Positions 12,312 through 24,190 are shown, numbered from the stretch's first letter. The stretch: 64,000 nt of DNA from Sipunculus nudus (GCA_026874595.1 CM049317.1:67298118-67362117); one strand, 5' to 3'. Translations and numbers: made by a program. Notes: a model not told the origin generated them from the sequence alone.

Positions 12312-12382
<71 letters not shown>
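12312..12382. repeat. (AT)n microsatellite inside the hAT MITE
   Basis: About 35 AT repeats. The same place in copy B holds only ATAATATTTATC. Confidence 0.95.
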
Positions 12383-12385
<3 letters not shown>

Positions 12386-12445
12386 AAATGAAATATAGAT
12401 TTAAATACAATATAGACAGGCTCCATTCATGAGTTTACTGTCAAC

Positions 12446-12447
<2 letters not shown>

Positions 12448-12482
<35 letters not shown>
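12448..12482. repeat. (AT)n microsatellite inside the hAT MITE
   Basis: About 17 AT repeats after GTTTACTGTCAACT. Confidence 0.95.
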
Positions 12483-12485
<3 letters not shown>

Positions 12486-12510
12486 TGAAATATATTTGAA
12501 ATGTGATTAG

Positions 12511-12543
<33 letters not shown>

Positions 12544-12545
12544 TT
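12511..12545. repeat. (AT)n microsatellite inside the hAT MITE
   Basis: About 12-15 AT repeats with a TTTA interruption. Confidence 0.93.
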
Positions 12546-12568
12546 GAAATAAGTTATACAGGTGCCAT

Positions 12569-12572
<4 letters not shown>

Positions 12573-12621
<49 letters not shown>
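12573..12621. repeat. (AT)n microsatellite inside the hAT MITE
   Basis: AT repeats with one AAAT interruption. This is the fourth block in the element. Confidence 0.93.
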
Positions 12622-12691
12622 CATGTAGGTGTGTAGGCGAGTCATCCCCCACCCCCACCCTGGAAGAAAAATTGACGCCACTGAACATTTC

Positions 12692-15600
12692 CACCAACAA
12701 ACAAACATTGAAACACAAATATGCAGCATTTTTATTATAAAAAAACAGTTGTATTTTTTTAATTACTCTGGAGTAAAACAAGCTTTGCTGTTTTCAAAGA
12801 ATAGGATTCTATAGCCCATGTCGACTGGTAAGACTGTTGGCAGTAAATGCTCTGTGATTTGTTTCAACACCCCTGCTCCATTAATCCATTGGCTTACCAA
12901 TTTCTGTAGGTAGCATTTAGTAAGCCGTTTTTCAAACGCCGATTTTTTCTAAAATTCGTTTTTCCAAATTTTAAATAAGGAACCGAAAACGTATTCGTTT
13001 TTATGAAATATTTTAAAGTAAATAAATATATAAAATGAACTTTTGTAATTACGCGTCCAGGGCCTGCAGTCATCAGTTTAAGCCCAGTGGTGACCCTAAT
13101 TAAATTGTTCTGGGCCGATGTTGTTGCAGGAGCAAAGCTGTGTTCTGCTTATTTTAATTACCTTTACTCACAGCTATTCGGTAGCTATTCAATTCATAAA
13201 TGGTATCGGATGGCCTTGACGAAGCCTAAGAAATGAAAAGGTGTCCCAGAGCTGCACTAAGTTTGCTTTGAAATAACTTCATAGGTTCTCTTAAAAAATG
13301 GGTTCTTTTCTGTCTCTGGCAAATCTTTTATTTCTTTTGTGCTTCTTTTGTGCCCATATGCTTGTTCGTAACAAACCTTTCTTTCAGGGTTGTTTCAATC
13401 ACTTTAATCGATTCGTTTCTCTCAAAATATGTTAGTTCATGGATATGACATTTTCTCCAAAGTTTTCCTGTCATCAAAACTGATCAAATTTTAGTCATTT
13501 ATAGGGTATATTTTCACAAATTGTCCAAGTAATTTTAAGGGTAGTTAAGAAACTGCAGTTGCCTTTCTTTTCTCAATAATGTTTCGGTTGTTTAATGGGT
13601 TTGGTTTTCTTTTCGTCAGTTTACATTCTTCTGGCATAATTGGTGAATATTTGTCGAAACCAGCCAGATAGCTTACAGTTAATGGGCTGTTTTAAAAATA
13701 CAATTGGTTCCTGTTCCCAATTATTTATCTGTTGATAGGTATGACATTGCTTTTTTCAATGAGTAGGCAATACAAAAAAATCATCAGAGCAAAAAAAGGT
13801 AAAAGGCCAGATGGCTTGCAATTCTCCAAGACTTAATGACATGCAGTTGATCCTCTATTCCCAGTAATGTTTCGGCTGATGGACATGGAATGGATTTTTA
13901 AATCAGTTTGTTCTCCACTAAGCTGGCTGTAGTTCAAAGAAGGTTTATTTTTTCCCATTTTATCCATATGGCAGGTAAACCCCTCTATATATTCCTGGTG
14001 GCAGATGCCTTCCCGCACCTCCAGTCGAAAGCTATTTCTCCCTCCTGTAGACAGGGCATATATATTTTCCACGGTTGAAATTAAAGATTCGATATAGGAA
14101 GATATTGAGGATTGGGTGGCTAGCCAAAATGAATAAATCAGTCCAGCTTCGGGAACGTTGCCTGTTGTTTCAAAAAGTGCGCAGTGTGAAACAGCAGTGT
14201 TCTTGCAAGTATTAAGATTAAATAGACAAAGCAATTAGGTTTGTTTAAAAGGTTTATGATGTATTGTTCATCATCCTTATATCGGTTTATACACGACTCA
14301 GTAAGCATTTGATGTGGACTGACAGGGCCTACTGTTAATGGCTATGCAAGTCATGCCAAAAACTGCACTGCAATGGCCATCCAATGCTCTCACAATTAGG
14401 CTACCAATGAGGACTTTTCACTTTTCACATGTGCATGAACAAACCAAAGCGTGATTCCGGTAATGGAATCCGTTGCTATTTCCTGTACCTCCCTGTAAAA
14501 CCCATGGGAGACAAGCTGTCAGCATGCAGGGCGGTTTACCAGTATAAATATGCACAGTTATGACAGAATCTTTGCGACATAATGTGGCTGTTTGTAGTAA
14601 GTATACAAACATAGTTAATGATAGGTTGGGTTTTAAACTAATGACGAAGTAATTGTAGGCCTTACGGCGATGTCAGAAAGGACAGAAATATTTTGTTAGA
14701 TTCAAGAAGAAGTAAATTTACCCAGATCGGAGCTAATTTGTTAAATATAAAATAAGCCCCTTGCACGTCTATTTAACTTGTTAATAAGCTATAGCTTATG
14801 CGTTAATGAATAACTTTGTTGTTGAGTCCATAATTCAAGAATAAACCATGTAGCGAAAAAAATGTTGAAGAATGCCTTTTTTATATTTTTTTTGCTGTCA
14901 CCTAATTCAAAGCGTTTTAAGAATGAACGCTGAAGATTTAAAACATAATTTTAATAAATGTTGGACAACAAGAAATATAAGCAGTGCGATAATAAATAGC
15001 AGTGAACGTATTCAAAGACGCTTGGCTGTGAACTCTTGCTACAGGAAGAGCCTGATGTAAGTGGTTGGACAGATTTGGCTGATTATGCATGTTGGGGTTT
15101 GGCTGAGAACCTCTTTGAACTGATATCGTTTATTGGGCTACGAAAACATTTGGTCAGGAGAGAAACAAAAAAAAATAAGCTTTACAATGACAGGAACTTC
15201 TCTATAAGTTATCCTTGACACACAAGGTCACTTAGCATATCCGGTTCATTCCTTTATCTTACAACTTAACTCCAACTTAAATCACCAGGTTTGACGTAAG
15301 GTGACAGGATAATTCTTCTGTATGCAGTAAATCCAATACTCCAAGTTGCCTACCCTGAATCCCTCACTGTATGCACTAAGCAAGACCTCTACATACCGAC
15401 AGATGATTGGTACAGGCACGTATGAAAGTGAGGCATAAGTAGGCAGCTCATAGTTCAAACGGCGGACGGGGAAATAATGGTCTGTCTTGGTTACTTTTAT
15501 TACGTCTTTGTTTGATGTAGTACAGAGGGAATGGACTCCTGTAGACACCACGAAAGTGATGGATGGCCACGGTGCCCTTCTTGCGTAATTACAACAAAAA

Positions 15601-16449
15601 AACTACTTTATTTTACTTCGCAAGGTCTAGGTGACTCAGGCGCTGTACCATAGCCCCGGCTTAAATTATTGCCTTCTCTGTAGTCTGAAAGCTAAGATGC
15701 CTTAATACCAGATAAACCTCAAAGAATACTTTATTCTCAGCGTGCTAAGATGTAGGATCTGTCCATAAAACACAGAAAATCCATCCCAACTTGACATACC
15801 AGCTGATTTTGAGTATTGTCTCTTGATGGCATTTTTGTGATATAGCTTAAAATAAACCATTATAAATCATTCTATATGTAGGGAGCGCAATAACTTATAT
15901 GGCAAATAACTAGAGCACTCCCGTTCGTCTGTTAATCTCTATACTTGCTTGTTATTTACCTCCGTGCAAGATACATAAAACAAACTAGATGTTTGCAATC
16001 GCTGAGCGACCGCGAGAATAAGATAAAGGTACAAAATAATCATCAGGTAAGAATCTGTCAAACATGACTATTATTTGTTCAAAAAGTCGGCCATTTTAAG
16101 GACTAGCGCAAATAGAGACAGAAATACAAAAGACTTTTTTTTTATCCGTGGTCTCTGGTGGACCTAAGGAAGTCCACACACAAAAACATTGACACGAATA
16201 TTGTAGAAATAAAGCCATTAACCACTGTGAGCCTGCCCTCCATACGGGGGTGCGGTGCTTAACGAAGAGATTTAAGGATAATGCACGTTCGATATGAGCA
16301 TGAGTATTGTACGTAAAGTTTGTCTAATGTGTTCGGGTCAAGTGAGCCAACATTGTTGGACTTGTGAAATCATATGCCAGGCAGAGGCTTTAACAGGAGA
16401 TAAAGTTAATGATAAAGTCAGATTTTACACATTAGATATGAAATCAAAA
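12692..16449. other. Anonymous non-coding DNA
   Basis: Nothing bounded by repeats and no known RNA. It contains one longer open frame (listed separately) and a perfect 16-bp palindrome ATAAGCTATAGCTTAT near 14782. Confidence 0.45.
13833..14234 (-). other. Longest unassigned open frame outside repeats (133 codons)
   Basis: This minus-strand frame lies outside any repeat I can identify and is open for 133 codons in AT-rich DNA. The peptide has scattered cysteines and the stretches SFWLATQSSISSYIESL and STGGRNSFRLEVREG, with no domain I recognise. Just upstream of the coding sense is a pyrimidine-rich run ending TTGCAAG, which could be a 3' splice acceptor. A matching donor is not obvious. It could be an exon of an unknown gene or a chance frame. 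I assign no function. Confidence 0.12.
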
Positions 16450-16880
16450 TAAATATGGTCTCTCTTGCTCTGTATAACTGGTCGAAACCTTATCGATTTG
16501 TGTAGAATCATAATCCAAGGACGAGAAATGTATCGACATTTGTGTAATCGGTTGAGATCTCTGATCGAAACATATCTCGATCTTTGTTTATAATGTGTTA
16601 TATGGTCAAAATCTTCATTCACCCTGTGTAGAAAAATGATCTCTGGTCGAAATCTTCTATCACCTTGTGTAAAATCGTGATCTCTGGTCGGAATCTTCTA
16701 TTGCCCTATGTAGAAAAGTGACCTCTAGTCAAAATCTTCTTTCAACCTGTGTAGAATTGTGATCTCTGGTAAAATTCTTCTACCGCCGTGTGTAGACACG
16801 TGATCTTTGGTCGTAATCGTCTATTAGCCTGTTTAGACTTGTGATCTCTGGTCTTAATCTTCCATCAGCCTCTTGATAAA
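16450..16880 (+). repeat. 41-bp tandem array
   Basis: The phrase GATCTCTGGTCGAAATCTTC starts at 16638, 16679, 16720, 16761, 16802 and 16843, exactly 41 bp apart each time. It is followed in each unit by a CCTGTGTAGAA-like phrase. More diverged units extend left to about 16450 (GGTCGAAAC and TTTGTGTAGAAT). Substitutions are common but there are no length changes across six units. Confidence 0.9.
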
Positions 16881-18570
16881 AGACATACACCCCTAGTATG
16901 AAACATCTATAAACTTGGGAAAGCCCACGTTTATCTTTCTGTTCATACTATCATATACCTGACATGGCTACACGAGTCTTCTTAACAAAGCCCCAGTTAC
17001 CATATCTTTCAACAAATATACTTGGACAGTTTATTGGAGTAAGACCTATTTTGCTTGTTGTACGGGATCGTCATGTTAATAATGACACTAAAATACAAGG
17101 CTATTAAACTAATCTACTTCCCTTTCGCAAAATCTGTTCCAAGATGACATATGCCAAGAGGTTTGTTATAATGAATACCAAACACGCCTTGCGTGTGGTT
17201 AAATGGATATTTAAAGAGACACAGCTGTCATACAGATTTACATTTATGATGTCTAAGGGCATTATTTTATGGCACTTTTCATATATTATCTTTCATAAAG
17301 CAAAACCTAAAATAGGACTTTATCCAGATTTTGTCTGAGAGATTGATTCACTTAGATTTTATTGGATTTAAAGCGATTAAGGTACCGGTCTTTTTTCTAA
17401 AGATTTTTTTTTCGTAAGCAGGGCAGTGCGATATTATATATCGGGATGCAGTTTGATACCGAACGGATGAATATGGTATAATGCGTTAACGCTATAACTG
17501 ATGACAGAGCGGATCACGAGAATTGAAGCCTCGGGGGGGGGGGTGATTGTTGTCCTTCTTTTAACATAAAAATGCCCTTATGATGTCAAGTAGTTTACGA
17601 TATTCTAAGCTATTTGGACTTCATCTTGCTACAAACAAATGAACATATGTGCATGCCAAACATATATTACAGATATTCCCAAATATGTGCGGTTATATAT
17701 ATACAAATAAAAAGCTGTTTACATCTCATCTCCATTAAGTGAAACTGGAATGTTTTGAAAGCCATTCCCTGAGAAATAATTATTTATGTTAAAATACACG
17801 AAGCTTATAAGCCTATTTTTCAATTTTTATAAAAAAAACGATTTTGGGATATCTCAAAGATTTTACAATCTGCATTGAAAAGTTTATTTTAAGCTTTCAA
17901 CATATAAACCTTTAAGGTGGTCCCAGGGCAATAGATGTTGTAATATAAAGGAAACACTATGCTGTATTTAACTCTGGCGACAGTTCTGAACCAGTAATAT
18001 TACAAACGTACAACCTGCTGTTCCCCTTGTACGTTGTTGTGAGACAGAAAGTTAAAAGAATGTTAAAAAAAATGATACGGCATAGACACCGCTTCCAGCA
18101 GTCTATGACCTTTTGAGAGCGCCATTTAACATGCAAAGAAAAAGATATAGACGGGTAAGACCATCATTAAAATCAAACTTCTCCTGCGCAGTTCATGATA
18201 TCATAAAGACCAGGTGTTCTTATTAAGGTGTTAAGCTTTTCTTACACTTCACGCATGTCGAACAGTGTTTCCTCAATACTGTTTTCCCAGTACTCAATCA
18301 GCTTAACATGAAATGCATACTTGTTACCGAATACAGTATTGGAGGTATTCGATTCATTTCGATCTCGTGTTGGGTTGGACCGCAAGGGTAGTAGTCTTAG
18401 TGATGATGGTAACAATTATTTCCGTATTTATAGAAGTAGTAGTATCAGTAGCAGTAGTAGTTGTAGAAGGAGTAGTGGTAACAATTGTTTTGATGAACTG
18501 GTATAAATATTAGTATAACGTTGTAGTACTATAATAGTAGTAGTGGCAGTGGTTGTGTTAAGCCTGCGTT
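16881..18570. other. Anonymous non-coding DNA
   Basis: No supported gene. It includes a G-run near 17535 and an imperfect GTA-trinucleotide stretch at about 18390-18545. Confidence 0.45.
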
Positions 18571-19580
18571 AAATATCCAACGGTCTCCGGCCGAATATGT
18601 GGTTTGCCATAAAATCGCCGAATTTCAAATCCGCCAGGGAGTCGAGCGTATCTTAATCTAACCTGTTACATATCGGATGGATATCAGGCAGTCTCCATTG
18701 AACAATGGTGATCAAAAATCGCCCGGCGGCCGACAGTTAAAATAGGTAGTCAGCCGAAGGCGCCTCATAGCAGGGGCCGTCCAAGTTACCGTCGATGGTC
18801 ATTTGGTCTGTCGATGCCCGCAAGTCTCCCTTGCGACGCCCGGGCGGTCTCCGCTCAACGCCCTGCCTTAAGTCGTCCGACATCCGCGCCTCGAGTATAT
18901 ATAGATGTAATGTAAAAAGTTTTTCACATCATATTTTAAGTCTAACAGAATGAAGATTACTGCACAGCTAATAAGTAAAAGTTGCTAACAAAGATGCCGC
19001 AAAAAAAGAAAATCGGAGCAAAGAAACCCGTTCCTAAGAAGAAGGTGGCATGAGAGCCTGAGCCGCCCTCATCGGAGCTTGAACTGAAAGCTGAGTTGAC
19101 AGGAGAAACCCGGCCGGGGGCCGGAGTAGCCGCCCGATAGGCACGGTGCGCGCTCGCAGCACGTTCGGCTTTGTTCAAATCGGGCGGATTATGGGAGAGG
19201 GTCGTTCGAGTATCATATGGAGCCCATGCGGAGGCCGCGTAGCTCTGTCGACCGCAGTCTGAATTTTAAGCAAAAATTTGTCAAAACCGTCGGATTGCTG
19301 CCCGAATATCGATCGTTTGTTGGCTGCTACCCTAGCGATCTACGGGCTACCTTAAAAAATCGCCATTGGAAAATCGCTGAATAAAGAACAGGTTTCGGTG
19401 CCCTGCGATCGTCGACCGACCAAAAAGTCGCGGTGATGCCCGCAGTGATCGAGCAAACACCGGCCTTATTCCTGCCGAAAATGCCCTTTTCAGCTCGCAG
19501 AGAAGTCGGACAGGCTCCGTTTTGGATATGTGACGGCCCCTTTAGCGATGGTAGTAGTAAGAGCCGTATTAATAGTAGTA
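18571..19580. other. GC- and CpG-rich island in AT-rich surroundings
   Basis: From about 18571 to 19530 the sequence is visibly much richer in G, C and CpG than its flanks, with many CGCC, TCGG and CCGCC words. It contains TATATATA at 18896-18903. An ATG at 18993 opens a 20-codon lysine-rich frame (MPQKKKIGAKKPVPKKKVA) that stops at TGA. The same frame then continues with acidic and then arginine-rich codons broken by stops. A weak inverted pair, AGGGGCCGTC (18772-18781) and GACGGCCCCT (19532-19541), might mark the ends of a decayed DNA transposon. A CpG-island promoter is the alternative. Neither is established. Confidence 0.4.
18896..18903 (+). promoter_or_regulatory. Candidate TATA box in the CpG-rich island
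   Basis: TATATATA sits in otherwise GC-rich DNA, 90 bp before the ATG of the short lysine-rich frame. Spacing allows a 5' leader. It could equally be a chance AT patch. Confidence 0.25.
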
Positions 19581-19679
19581 GTAGTTATATCAGTTATTGT
19601 ATCCCCAGACAAAGTCGGGGGATACTATATTTTCATACCGGTCCCGCCGCCGCCGCCGCATATAAATCTTGTTGGCGCG

Positions 19680-20640
19680 ATAACTCAAAAATTATTTCAC
19701 GGATCTTTACCAAACTTGGTATATGTATAGATATGGATGAGAGGACGACGCCTATTTAAAATGAGGTCATAACCTTGACTAGGAGAGTGTCCTTGACCTT
19801 GAATAGGTCCAATTTTGGGGAAAATCACACAAATTCTTAAATATCTCAAGAAATCTTGCATGGATTTATCCCAAAATCAAGTTGATGGAAGATCATGGAT
19901 AGGGTTGTCAAATTTTAGAAACTGGTGGCGCCACCTATTATTCTTTACTTGTTTTCATGCCGTTTAAAACCCCAAAAATTGCTACTTGACAGTACTTTGA
20001 GCATTATAAGTAAAAAACCAATGGACAGATTTCTTTTATATTATGCATATACATAGATATGGGATATGGGATGATGTATATTGAAATTGGGGTCATGACC
20101 TTTCCTATGAGAGTGGCCTTGACCTTGAATATTGTCATATATGGTGAAAATCACACAAAATCATTAATATCTCAATAAGGGATGCATGGATTGGTCCAAA
20201 ACTCAACTTGTTCAAAGATCTTGGATAGTATTGTCATGTACCGGAAACAGGTGGCGCCACCTGTTATTCTTTTACTTGTTTTCGTGCCGTTTAATACCCC
20301 CATCATTGCCACTTAACAGTACTGTGAGCATTATAAGTCAAAACCTAATGGGCAGATTTCTTTCATATTATGCATATACATAGATATGGGTTATGGGATG
20401 ATGTTCATTTAAATTGGGGTCATGACCTTTCCTATGAGAGTGGCCTTGACCTTGAATATTGCCATATATGGTGAAATTCACACAGAATCATTAATATCTC
20501 AATAAGGGATGCATTGATTGGTCCAAAAATCAACTTGACCAAATATCAGACAGATTTTTAATATTATGTATGTACATAGACATGGGTTATGGGATCATGT
20601 ATACTGAAATTGGGGTCATGACCTTTTCCATGAGAGAGAC
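19680..20640 (+). repeat. ~326-bp tandem units inside the Helentron-like element
   Basis: Nearly three units. GGTGGCGCCACCT recurs at 19923 and 20250, 327 bp apart. GGGCAGATTTCTTTCATATT-like words recur near 20024 and 20350. Each unit carries GGTCATGACC (20091, 20418, 20614; degenerate at 19765), followed about 25-30 bp later by CCTTGACCTTGAATA. The last unit is shortened. Confidence 0.85.
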
Positions 20641-20736
20641 CTTTTCTATGAGTGTGGTCTGATATTAATTGTTGCTGAAGATGGGGGGCCTATTCTTAAA
20701 GTGAGGGGGGGGGGATTAATTGTCTGGGGATACTAT

Positions 20737-20751
20737 GGCACCTGCGGTGCC
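20737..20751 (+). other. 3' terminal hairpin of Helentron-like element
   Basis: Six perfect base pairs, GGCACC with GGTGCC, around a TGC loop. It lies nine bases before the CTAG end. In Helitrons this hairpin is thought to signal termination of rolling-circle transfer. Confidence 0.65.
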
Positions 20752-20829
20752 AAGAAATATCTAGTTTTAGTTATGGTTGTATATTTAGTGTTAATAGAAG
20801 TAGTTTAAGTATTTGTATAAGAAGAATTA

Positions 20830-21883
20830 CAGTAAACCCTCGTTCTGTCGAAGTCGAAGGGACTGGTAAATTTACCTCGACACAACCAGAGTTTGAGACA
20901 ACCGATATTCATTATATTTAACTTTCTCCAGCTTTATTTCTTATCGAAACATTCTGCACATGCAAAGGGCCTATATTATATAGTTCCCACAAATCTTTGC
21001 GTGTAAGAACAACACAAATTTTATAATAGATTTATTTATTCATAATCAAAAAGGACATAAATTCCACCAAAAAAAATAGGATTAGGTAAATCAGAAATAA
21101 AATAAGAGCACATGCATCTATTAAAGCACATAGATCATCAAATGCATCAAATGATTGGCTCAGATCATTTTCAGTTCAACACATCAGAATGTCTTTAAAA
21201 GGCAGTAATAGTCCTTTGTTTAATACGAGAACGCTCCTGGTCGGCAACAAAGTTCTCAATTTCTGACAGGAATTCGAAGCAGTCATCCGCGCTCTATGAC
21301 AACTGTAACAGTTGCCGCAACTTGGTTCACATCTCATGAGCCCCTTTAATGGATTCCATTATGGCTGGTTTATTAATAACTTAATTCTCGTTTCGAATTA
21401 GTGCTTTGTCGTCGAAAGAAGAAAAACTAGATCATGAGTGACAAATTGGCCAAACAGGTAAACAACGGACCAGGTGCGTAAGCTGTCGATCTGGATGAGA
21501 AAGGTTTTTGCCGGTATAAATTATGTAACTGGTCATCACGGCTGTATAAATATAGGTATGGATGAAGGAGCGTGCACAACTGTTATCCAAACAAAGCGGC
21601 CTGACCTTGAGTCGAGCTTCAGAGCCATCGCGCTTGATGCAATTGACGGGCCGTGCACAACTGCTATCCTAACAGTCAAGCGACATGTCTTCTAGTTAAG
21701 CGAAAGAAATACTATCTGGGGACCAAAAAACCACCTCAAAACATCCAGTTTTTCGATACATCCGAGTCGACATAAAAGGAGTTAAATTAGTAAGGTTTTT
21801 ACGTTTTTGCAGGGACTCCACATTCGACTTTGACACAACTGGGAATTCGACTTAAACAAGTTCGACACAACAAGGTTTTACTG
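20830..21883. mobile_element. pogo/Tigger-like DNA transposon remnant with TA duplication
   Basis: The left end CAGTAAACCCTCGTTCTGTC and the right end read inward CAGTAAAACCTTGTTGTGTC align closely. Inner copies of GTCGAA/TTCGAC and ACCTCGACACAACC/CCAGTTGTGTC extend the inverted repeat. TA precedes the left end (20828-20829) and follows the right end (21884-21885). CAGT ends with TA duplication and CGTTNTGTCGAA-like termini fit the pogo/Tigger branch of Tc1/mariner. The 1054-bp body is far shorter than an autonomous element. The minus strand near 21190-21300 has an open stretch beginning DDCFEFLSEIENFVADQE that could be a C-terminal transposase remnant, but this is weak. The plus-strand 73-codon frame at 21474 is not a transposase. 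Confidence 0.8.
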
Positions 21884-21885
21884 TA

Positions 21886-24190
21886 CTTGAATTCCTAGTT
21901 ACACAAAGTGGAATACTAGCGGTAGTGATGGTACTGGTTGTGACTCCTATACCAGTATTGACAGCATCAGCTTGGACACCAATGTAGAGCTGACTTTAAA
22001 TGGTGAAAACTGCGCTAGAAAAATATTTTATTAAATTTTATTAAATTCATGGATTAAAATTGTTGTTAGCTAATTAATGCTATACCCAAAATAAATAAAA
22101 AATTGAAAATAACAGGTGTTTCCATAGATGTGGTAATGGCAATGACGCGAATAGGATATAGAAAGATACATTAAGTAATAAAGGAAGGGAATATACACGG
22201 ACCGATAATGTAATTGAAAAAGATGCCAAGAGGATTGCCTGGGGGAGCATTTCACTCTGTAGTGCTCATTTATTCTTTTCCCTTGTGAACATTTGGATGA
22301 AAGGTAGGGCTTAATGTGTATATTTAAGGATTTATTTGCCACGCATATTCTCTGGGGCTCCCAGGGATGTTGTGCTAAAGTATCCTATGGGGGATTTCAT
22401 CAGTGTTACCTAATGTACCTTTCGCAGTTTCTTCCAATTGAGTTGAGGAAACGGTGTCTTTATTAACGCATCCTCGATTGAACCCTCCGGGCAACCTACT
22501 TGCGACGCAATGGTGTACTATAAAACGTCATTATCACAGGGATATTAATAATGCGACCGCAACACTCCGCCAATAGGCATACAGAACACAGTGTGTGTGA
22601 AATACTCATTTCAAATGACATATTGCCCGGAATGACTGCGCTATTTTAGCATGCACAGTAAATCATCGTTTTCAAAGCATCATCTGGCGAAGAAAATGGG
22701 TTTCTTTTTTTTTAATCCAGTGCAGTGTCAGGCATGGCAAAACCAAACAGAGAAAAACTATTTTGAACAACAACAGCAAAAAAGAGACTTGATTCAAAGT
22801 AAGGCTTCTATTATCAACAGAGACGTGCTCGGACTAGAGAACAATTGTATGGTTGACATGATGTACGTGAAACTGGATTTACAAACATCTTATCCGTGAA
22901 CTAGTCAGTGATTGTCGAAGGTGCGTTTACTTAAGTTTCGTCCAAACTTGTCATTCTATTTGCATGAATGAACAATCACTGATAATAATTCCATGGAAAT
23001 GCAGTTTACGGGTATTCCCGTGTGATTTCGGCGACATTAATTGGTTATTTATGCTTAATTCTTCATTATACGTATATCAATAATCTTATAGATTAGAGAA
23101 AGAAGATACAAGTTGGGTCATAAAAAAGATCGTACTAATATATTTTTCGGTTAGATACATTCCGTTGTTGAAGTGTATTATACAAATTAACCGTATAATT
23201 GTAGGAGCCAGAAGTACTTAATTCTGTCACAGTAAATTTGAATTTTCACACGTGTTGTGTTCCCTGTCTAAGTAAACTTGATTATTATAGTGGTCTAGAT
23301 TTTCTGATTTCCACACAAGGCTTTTTGTCTGTTTAACCATTTATGTTAGAATCAATTGAATTCATCATTAGCTATTTTACATGTTCCATATGTATAATAA
23401 TTTTTTTACAAGATGTTCATATTCTCATTTTAAACTTTTATATGGAAATAGAAAGGTGTTCTCATTATTATATCTACTGTCTTAACGTATGTCACCTATA
23501 TAATGAGGAAATACAACAAGGATATAAATACACCAACAATAGTATCAACCCGTGAAATAAACACTCATATTGAGCGACATTATAACAGAAGACTTTACAA
23601 ATCGTGTATCACCACTTATCGACCACTTATTTGGTAACGGATAAAAAGACTTTCGTTTAGATAATATAATTGATATTGACGATTGGGCTGCCATATTTTT
23701 TTTGTTAATACTTGCAAAAATAAATAAACCTGACAATGTTCTCGGGGATATGAAATTGCAGATTTTGGGATACATCATAAGATGACATTTATTGAATGCA
23801 GTGCAGGGTTGGTTGACTCAGGTAGCACAACAGGGTAGCAGGGTACATTGGGTGACATCCAGTGGGATCATTTTAATAGACTAGTTCAAATTAGTTCAAA
23901 ATATTTTTATACATTAGGATTTAATATTTAGACTAAAAGAAAACCTTCCAAATTACACATTACGGCCAATAGTGATAAGATACTGATCTTTCCCATTATT
24001 TATTACTCAAATCCTCCATAAATGAAACTTTTTTAGAACTTTCAGCTCTTCTTTCATCAGTTCTTTCATTCTGATTTTAGAGAAATTCTGAAAGTTGCTA
24101 GTAAATCCGTCGTACATATGAAGTCAACTTTTAAAATAGAAAATATATCACAGGCATTATGGATCCATTTATGTATTTCGCATCCGTCAC

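Larger units (their letters stand above)
12207..12683. mobile_element. hAT-type MITE, copy A, with perfect 8-bp target duplication
   Basis: The left terminus CAGGGGCGTCAATTTA and the right terminus read inward CAGTGGCGTCAATTTT agree at 14 of 16 positions. AACATTTC flanks both sides (12199-12206 and 12684-12691). An 8-bp duplication with CAGNGGCG-type ends is the hAT superfamily signature. The 477-bp body has no transposase frame. It consists of a G-run/C-run segment near the left end and four (AT)n blocks separated by short unique pieces. A second, older copy lies at 61598-61986 and shares the internal words GAAATATA, CATTCATnAGTTTACT and ATATTTGAAATGT. Frames in this region encoding alternating Ile-Tyr are microsatellite translation. 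Confidence 0.88.
19590..20764 (+). mobile_element. Non-autonomous Helentron/Helitron-like element, copy 1
   Basis: Three structures are visible. (1) A perfect 13-bp sub-terminal inverted pair: TATCCCCAGACAA at 19600-19612 and TTGTCTGGGGATA at 20720-20732. (2) A 3' hairpin GGCACC-TGC-GGTGCC at 20737-20751, nine bases, then CTAG at 20761-20764 followed by TTTT. (3) A central tandem block. A hairpin just upstream of a CTRR end is the Helitron 3' signature. CTAG plus sub-terminal inverted repeats plus central tandem units is the established pattern of Helentron-type non-autonomous elements (DINE-1, bivalve pearl). The 5' end is placed at TC (19590-19591) by inference. No Rep/helicase frame is present, so it would depend on an enzyme from elsewhere. 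A minus-strand relative is at 35277-36440. Confidence 0.75.

Noticed and set aside
12148-12781. Several frames of 75-93 codons rich in alternating Ile and Tyr
   Set aside because: Translations of (AT)n tracts. The same artefact occurs at 9448, 24066, 32355, 33580, 34127, 54897, 55402, 56606 and 61737.
18390-18545. Serine-rich frame from GTA/AGT trinucleotides
   Set aside because: Imperfect trinucleotide repeat. Both overlapping frames there are low-complexity.
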